This document shows, piece after piece, positions 33,821-37,562 of a stretch of 37,562 nt of DNA. The notes beneath the pieces are model-generated. The model saw nothing but the letters and a program-made list of their open reading frames with translations, had not been told where the DNA came from and ran no database searches. Position 1 is the first letter of the stretch. Every line of letters starts with the position of its first letter. The DNA is from Prevotellaceae bacterium UBA2448 (GTDB taxonomy: Bacteria > Bacteroidota > Bacteroidia > Bacteroidales > Bacteroidaceae): positions 32,275 through 69,836 of the forward strand of contig DDQG01000028.1 in the NCBI GenBank assembly GCA_002342585.1, given 5' to 3'. Position numbers and translations under genes: made by a program.

Positions 33821-33878
33821 TTAGCCCCCTTTGGGGGTTGGGGGCTAATTCTCAATTGTCAATTGTCAATTGTCAATT
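33821..33878. repeat. CCCCC/GGGGG hairpin and TCAATTG heptamer repeats
   Basis: A 9-bp stem (TTAGCCCCC with GGGGGCTAA, 33821-33848) is a likely terminator for the DUF6261-like gene; only a short T run follows. Beside it are about four copies of TCAATTG (33851-33878), ending at the gene's stop codon. Confidence 0.7.
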
Positions 33879-33881
33879 AGC

Positions 33882-34769
33882 CTAGCTCTCGTCCGTTCCA
33901 TCATCACCTCCGTTTCCTCCACCGCCCGGTGTTGGGTCAGGGTCTGGAGTCGGATCAGGAGTCGGGTCTGGTGTTGGCGTTGGAGTATCGCCGCCGTCGC
34001 TTGGAGTATCACCTCCGTCAGGAGTAGGAGTATTGCCACCATTTGACGCTGTTGCGTTGCTGAATACGTACTGTGAATAGTAGTTGATGTCGGAGTTAAT
34101 GATGCGGATAATCTCGTCGTAAGGAGACGACTGTCCGTTGTACTCTGTAACGGCAAAGGCGTTGAGAACCATTACCACGTCCTCATAGGCTGCGTCGGTC
34201 AGAGCGCGAGCCTTAGCCATAGCATTACTCTCCACTGTAGAGCGGTCAGTCTGTCGCTGCATCATCAGGCTGATGACCTGCTGGTTCTGCTGCTCCAGAA
34301 GGTTGACAGTAGCAGTGAGGTTGAGCGTAGCAACATCAGCAGCGAGGCTGCCACCCTTGAGGTCCTGCACCAGCTGTGAAATTTTCTCGCTCTCGTCCTC
34401 ATACTTGTCGCTGATGTTCACCTTGTGATAGGCAACGCGCTCCAAGACGTGCTCAGCTGCCAGCTGCTGTTCGGGAGTGCCAAGTCGCTTCTGGAAATCG
34501 AGCATAGAGGTCATACCCGAAACAGTGTTGTCGCGCCCCTTGTCCGCCTCCTCAATTGGAGCTGTCAGGTCGCTCTTAGTGATGACGAGGTAAGCCTGGT
34601 CTTCACTGCCCACAGTGCTCTGAAAGACATTAATCACATTTGCCAGTCGTGCCGGCGCATTGACGATTTGCAGCAGACGCTCCAGAAATCGCTTCATCCA
34701 CGAAAGGTGGCGGATGTTCTTCTGACGCTGCAAAATGTAGTTAATCGCAGAAATTTGAAAGTACTTCAT
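33882..34769 (-). CDS. DUF6261-like protein with Pro/Thr/Asp-rich tail, second copy
   Basis: This 295-residue protein is mostly helical. Residues 55-95 show a DUF6261-like segment, YLVITKSDLTAPIEEADKGRDNTVSGM, which corresponds to the GADGEQDGYV region of the protein at 124-1020. The globular part is clearly diverged from that copy, but residues 240-295 repeat its tail (TPDGGDTPSDGGDTPTP, then DPTP runs, GGGGNGG, DGTDES) with high DNA identity, including an exact 26-bp match. There is no signal peptide. Recent exchange or duplication of the 3' end, rather than of the whole gene, is the simplest reading. Function is unknown. Confidence 0.75.
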   Translation of the reverse strand: MKYFQISAINYILQRQKNIRHLSWMKRFLERLLQIVNAPARLANVINVFQSTVGSEDQAYLVITKSDLTAPIEEADKGRDNTVSGMTSMLDFQKRLGTPEQQLAAEHVLERVAYHKVNISDKYEDESEKISQLVQDLKGGSLAADVATLNLTATVNLLEQQNQQVISLMMQRQTDRSTVESNAMAKARALTDAAYEDVVMVLNAFAVTEYNGQSSPYDEIIRIINSDINYYSQYVFSNATASNGGNTPTPDGGDTPSDGGDTPTPTPDPTPDPTPDPDPTPGGGGNGGDDGTDES

Positions 34770-34812
34770 AATAAAGAGATAATTTTAAGTTGTTAGTAAT
34801 ATAGTGAATTTA

Positions 34813-35000
34813 CTTTGTTGTCACCACAAACTGCCGCCGAGGGTCTTGGGAAGACTTTGTTGTCACCACAAACTGCCGCCAAGGGTCTCGGGAAGACTTT
34901 GATGTCACCACAAACTGCCGCCGAGGGTCTCGGGAAGACTTTGATGTCACCACAAACCACCGCCAATGGTCTCGGGAAGACTTTGTGGTCGCATCAGACC
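34813..35000. repeat. 42-bp tandem repeat, four copies plus diverged fifth
   Basis: Units start at 34813, 34855, 34897 and 34939, with a diverged partial unit from 34981. Shared elements are GTCACCACAAACTGCCGCC and GGGTCTCGGGAAGACTTTG. On the plus strand the units encode a 14-residue period (LSPQTAAEGLGKTL), but only a TTG could start it, so it is not annotated as a gene. Like the array at 1-90 it sits upstream of a DUF6261-like gene and reads away from it, and has the same 42-bp unit length. Confidence 0.9.
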
Positions 35001-35046
35001 CTCCGGCGGAGGGCGTCCTGCTTTTTCGTTAGAAATAAGATTCATA

Positions 35047-35300
35047 AAAGGTGCTCAGTTTTAGTTTTATTTTAAGATACGGAAAACTCGAAAGAAAGAG
35101 GCAATGAGCACCTTTGGAAATAATGACGAAAGTCTAAGGGAAAACCCACTTCCCAACCGAAAGACGTCAGAAAACCATCAACGCTCACGCCTCTAGAGGA
35201 GTGAGCTGACAGCCTTCGTTCTTTCTCGTTTATGTTTTAATGTGGGCTTTTATAGACTTTCCGAAAAAACTGTTGGCTCTTTCTTTAAAGATCGAATTCT
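35047..35300 (-). ncRNA. Structured RNA, long rod-like fold; candidate 6S RNA (Bacteroidales-1 type)
   Basis: On the minus strand the region folds into nested helices: 35286-35273 with 35104-35091 (13 of 14 pairs); 35261-35253 with 35136-35128 (9 of 9); 35251-35242 with 35149-35141 (9 pairs, one bulge); 35225-35220 with 35164-35159; 35210-35206 with 35170-35166; and an apical hairpin from GCTCAC/GTGAGC at 35206-35183. At the 3' end GGTGCTCA and TGAGCACC (35115-35105 with 35057-35047) followed by TTTTA resemble a terminator. A -7 element TACTTTTG lies at 35315-35308. The rod with interrupted helices recalls 6S RNA, which Bacteroidales encode as the Bacteroidales-1 family; this identity is inference. 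No open frame of note runs through it. Confidence 0.65.
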
Positions 35301-35307
35301 TTGTCTG

Positions 35308-35315
35308 CAAAAGTA
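35308..35315 (-). promoter_or_regulatory. -7 element of the structured RNA
   Basis: TACTTTTG on the minus strand matches TAnnTTTG and would start transcription near 35300, just before the closing helix. No TTTG is seen at -33. Confidence 0.5.
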
Positions 35316-35370
35316 GCAAAAATCCGGTTAACCACGGCATACTTTCTAAAAAAATTTGCACTTAGGCACA

Positions 35371-35400
35371 AAAAAGGCAGCTACCCGAAAGCAGCCGCCC
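35371..35400 (-). terminator. Terminator of the LRR protein gene
   Basis: On the minus strand a 7-bp stem (GGCGGCT with AGCTGCC, one G-U) and 10-nt loop are followed by a T run. It lies about 25 bp after the stop codon. Confidence 0.85.
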
Positions 35401-35425
35401 AATAGATGTGTGTATATCAGTCCGA

Positions 35426-37562
35426 TTATTTCACGATGACCTTCTTTCCTCCGTGGATGTAAATGCCCGGAGCAGTCGGCTTCTCCGTAAGCTCTACTCC
35501 GTTGATAGTGTACCAAGGAGCAGAATCATCAGCATCGGCAGCCTCGACATTGTTTACTTCGGTTGAAGGGTCAACACCTGCGTATTCATACCAATTTAGA
35601 AGTCCGTAAATATCCGTACTCCCATCAGTATAATACGGTGTCCATCCCTTAGCTTTAGCAGCATCCACCTGAGTAGTTGTCATTACATTCTGTTCGTTTT
35701 CATAATAGATAACTTGCATAATAAAATGATAATTATAATTGATTACTCTCAGACTCGCCACAAGTGCATCCATAGCAGCGCCCTTTATTTGGTTCTGATA
35801 GCAAAACAAAACAAGCAACTTGATATTCTTCGACACATCAAGCGAAGTAAGCTGGTTGCCGTCGCTGTACAAATCTGTCAGCGCAGTATTCTTAGATACG
35901 TCAAGCGAAGTAAGCTGGTTGTTGGAGCAGGCCAGCACTGTCAGTGCAGTACATCCCGACACATTAAGTGAAGTAAGCTGGTTGGAGTAGCAGTACAGAT
36001 CATACAGCGCAGTATTCTTCGACACATCAAGCGAAGTAAGCCGGTTGTCGTAGCACTCCAGCCTTGTCAGCGCAGTATTCTTCGACACATCAAGAGAAGT
36101 CAACTGGTTGTTGTTGCAGTGCAGCTCTGTCAGTCCAGTATTCTTCGATACATCAAGTGAAGTAAGCTGGTTGTTGGAGCAGGACAATGACATAAGCCAA
36201 GGACACTCCGACACGTCGAGCGAAGTAAGTTGGTTACCGCCGCACCACAGCTTTGTCAGCGCAGTATTCTTCGACACATCAAGCGAAGTTAGCTGGTTGG
36301 AGTAGCAGTACAGAGTTGTCAGCGCAGTATTCTTCGACACATCAAGCGAAGTTAGCTGGTTGCGGTTGCAGTAGAGATCCCATAGTTTTGTATTCTTCGA
36401 TACATCAAGCGAAGTAAGCTGATTGTTGTAGCAGTGCAGACCTGTCAGCGCAGTATTTTTCGATACATCAAGAGAAGTAAGCTGGTTTTTGTAGCACACC
36501 AGATCTGTCAGCGCAGTATTCTTCGACACATTAAGAGAAGTCAGCTTGTTGGCGCCGCAGTTCAGCTTTGTCAGCGCAGTATTCTTAGACACATCAAGCG
36601 AAGTAAGCTTGTTGGAGGAGCAGTACAGCTCTGTCAGCGCAGTAAAAAACTCTATTCCCTGCAGACTCTGAATACTTTTGGAGGAAACATCTATCGAAGT
36701 CACTCCAGCAATCTCTTCACCAGTCAACTTTCCATCGCTACCATAACTCTCTCTCAGAAGATAATTTCGGAAATTCTCATCAGGGAAATTCGTTTCGTTA
36801 ATGGCAATGTCCTCCAAAACAGGGTCAACACCTGCGTATTCTACCCAAGTGTTTCCGTCATAATAACGCGGTATCCATCCTTTAGCCTTCGCAGCAGTCA
36901 CCTGAGTAGTTGTCATCACGTTCTGCTCGTTTTCATAATAGACAACTCGCATAGAACCATTGCTTACTGTCGGCAGACTCGCCACGAGTGCATCCATAGC
37001 AGCGCCCTTTATTCGGTTCTGATAACAGTACAGCCTTGTCAGCACCGTATTCTTAGACACATCAAGAGAAGTAAGTTGGTTGTCGTAGCAGCGCAGCTCT
37101 GTCAGCGCAGTACATCCTGATATATCAAGCGAAGTAAGCTGGTTGGAGTAGCACCACAGTTCTGTCAGCGCCGTACATCCTGACACATCAAGCGATGTAA
37201 GCTGGTTGGAGTAGCAGTGCAGCCTTGTCAGCGCAGTATTCTTCGACAAATCAAGCGAAGTAAGCTGGTTGCCGCCGCAGGACAGATATTTCAGCGCAGT
37301 ATTCTTCGACAAATCAAGAGATGTAAGCTGATTGTTGTAGCACCACAATATTTCCAGCGCCGTATTCTTAGACAAATCAAGAGAAGTAAGTTGGTTGCTG
37401 TAGCATTCCAGCTCTGTCAGCGCCGTATTCTTCGACACATCAAGAGAAGTAAGCTGGTTTTTTTGGCACTTCAGACTTGTCAGCTTCGTATTCTTCGACA
37501 CATCAAGCGAAGTAAGCTGGTTGCTGTAGCATTCCAGCCCTGTCAGCGCAGTATTCTTCGAC
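35426..37562 (-). CDS. Cysteine-ladder leucine-rich-repeat surface protein (N-terminus beyond window)
   Basis: The frame is open to the window edge, so at least 711 residues are present and the start is missing. Two LRR arrays of 21-residue units of the form SKNTALTxLxCxxNQLTSLDV are seen: at least 9 units, then 14. Each array is followed by the same module (IKGAAMDALVASL, YYENEQNVMTTTQV, AAKAKGW, EYAGVDP). Between them lies a cap (INETNFPDENFRNYLL, GKLTGEEIAGVTSIDVS, SLQGIEFF). A Cys recurs in nearly every unit as in the internalin-J type; in the penultimate unit it is Ser. The C-terminus WYTINGVELTEKPTAPGIYI then HGGKKVIVK is a Prevotella-type tail, also on the PL11-type lyase. Likely a secreted adhesin. 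Confidence 0.88.
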   Translation of the reverse strand, partial: SKNTALTGLECYSNQLTSLDVSKNTKLTSLKCQKNQLTSLDVSKNTALTELECYSNQLTSLDLSKNTALEILWCYNNQLTSLDLSKNTALKYLSCGGNQLTSLDLSKNTALTRLHCYSNQLTSLDVSGCTALTELWCYSNQLTSLDISGCTALTELRCYDNQLTSLDVSKNTVLTRLYCYQNRIKGAAMDALVASLPTVSNGSMRVVYYENEQNVMTTTQVTAAKAKGWIPRYYDGNTWVEYAGVDPVLEDIAINETNFPDENFRNYLLRESYGSDGKLTGEEIAGVTSIDVSSKSIQSLQGIEFFTALTELYCSSNKLTSLDVSKNTALTKLNCGANKLTSLNVSKNTALTDLVCYKNQLTSLDVSKNTALTGLHCYNNQLTSLDVSKNTKLWDLYCNRNQLTSLDVSKNTALTTLYCYSNQLTSLDVSKNTALTKLWCGGNQLTSLDVSECPWLMSLSCSNNQLTSLDVSKNTGLTELHCNNNQLTSLDVSKNTALTRLECYDNRLTSLDVSKNTALYDLYCYSNQLTSLNVSGCTALTVLACSNNQLTSLDVSKNTALTDLYSDGNQLTSLDVSKNIKLLVLFCYQNQIKGAAMDALVASLRVINYNYHFIMQVIYYENEQNVMTTTQVDAAKAKGWTPYYTDGSTDIYGLLNWYEYAGVDPSTEVNNVEAADADDSAPWYTINGVELTEKPTAPGIYIHGGKKVIVK

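Noticed and set aside
34813..35000. CRISPR array
   Set aside because: The units are contiguous with no unique spacers and no cas genes are nearby; the same is true for the arrays at 1-90 and 19681-19894.
34815..35075. Possible 86-residue peptide with 14-residue repeats (LSPQTAAEGLGKTL)
   Set aside because: It needs a TTG start, has no promoter or ribosome-binding site, and the related array at 1-90 carries an in-frame stop. It is kept as a DNA repeat.
35047..35300. RNase P RNA or tmRNA
   Set aside because: The minus strand has GGAAAGTC but lacks the other universal RNase P segments such as ACAGAA, and there is no tRNA-like end or tag frame of tmRNA.

Overview
The window looks like chromosomal DNA of a Bacteroidales bacterium, most likely Prevotella or a close relative. 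The evidence is: many promoters of the Bacteroidetes form TTTG-N19-21-TAnnTTTG, few Shine-Dalgarno sequences, a PorT homologue of the type IX secretion system (T9SS), proteins with Prevotella-style C-terminal sorting tails, a beta-propeller/AraC regulator beside a pectin lyase, DUF6261-like proteins, and Bacteroidales-type gdhA and ettA genes. Species cannot be fixed by eye.

Layout, left to right. (1) 1-1145: a 42-bp tandem repeat, then a DUF6261-like gene with a Pro/Thr/Asp tail. (2) 1194-5862, minus strand: an operon for an AMP-forming acyl-CoA ligase, a small TPR protein, and a four-subunit 2-oxoacid:ferredoxin oxidoreductase (ferredoxin, alpha, beta, gamma). (3) 6154-6930, minus: proC with its own terminator and promoter. 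(4) 7117-10823, plus: porT, a family 2 glycosyltransferase, radC, a DUF59 Fe-S factor and lpxH. (5) 10863-16007, plus: a membrane-tethered propeller/AraC regulator lacking kinase and receiver domains, then a PL11-type rhamnogalacturonan lyase. (6) 16095-18717: tRNA-Leu(CAA), an M61 peptidase, and a voltage-gated-type K+ channel with a C-terminal zinc ribbon. (7) 19034-27215: a small outer membrane barrel, two adjacent tandem-repeat arrays (four 21-bp palindromes, five 22-bp units), and two convergent CotH-kinase-family genes, one of them a 1750-residue multidomain protein with a T9SS tail. (8) 27386-33463: gdhA, ettA, a GNAT-like protein plus glycine-zipper lipoprotein pair, and purN. (9) 33552-35000, minus: a second DUF6261-like gene with the same tail, the same terminator and another 42-bp repeat array, inverted relative to the first. 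(10) 35047-35300, minus: a long rod-like structured RNA, possibly 6S RNA. (11) 35426-37562, minus: a cysteine-ladder leucine-rich-repeat surface protein cut by the window end.

How parts may work together. PorT, the T9SS tails and the envelope enzymes point to an active surface-secretion programme. The regulator and PL11 lyase look like a small pectin-sensing and cleavage unit. The ligase/oxidoreductase operon fits activation of short branched-chain or aryl acids and their interconversion with 2-oxoacids. The most unusual features are the two inverted DUF6261 modules that bracket about 32 kb, the 21-bp palindrome array before the large CotH gene, and the structured RNA with competing or pseudoknotted pairings at its 3' end. 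Convergent operons often share bidirectional hairpin terminators, and many junctions carry degenerate short repeats.
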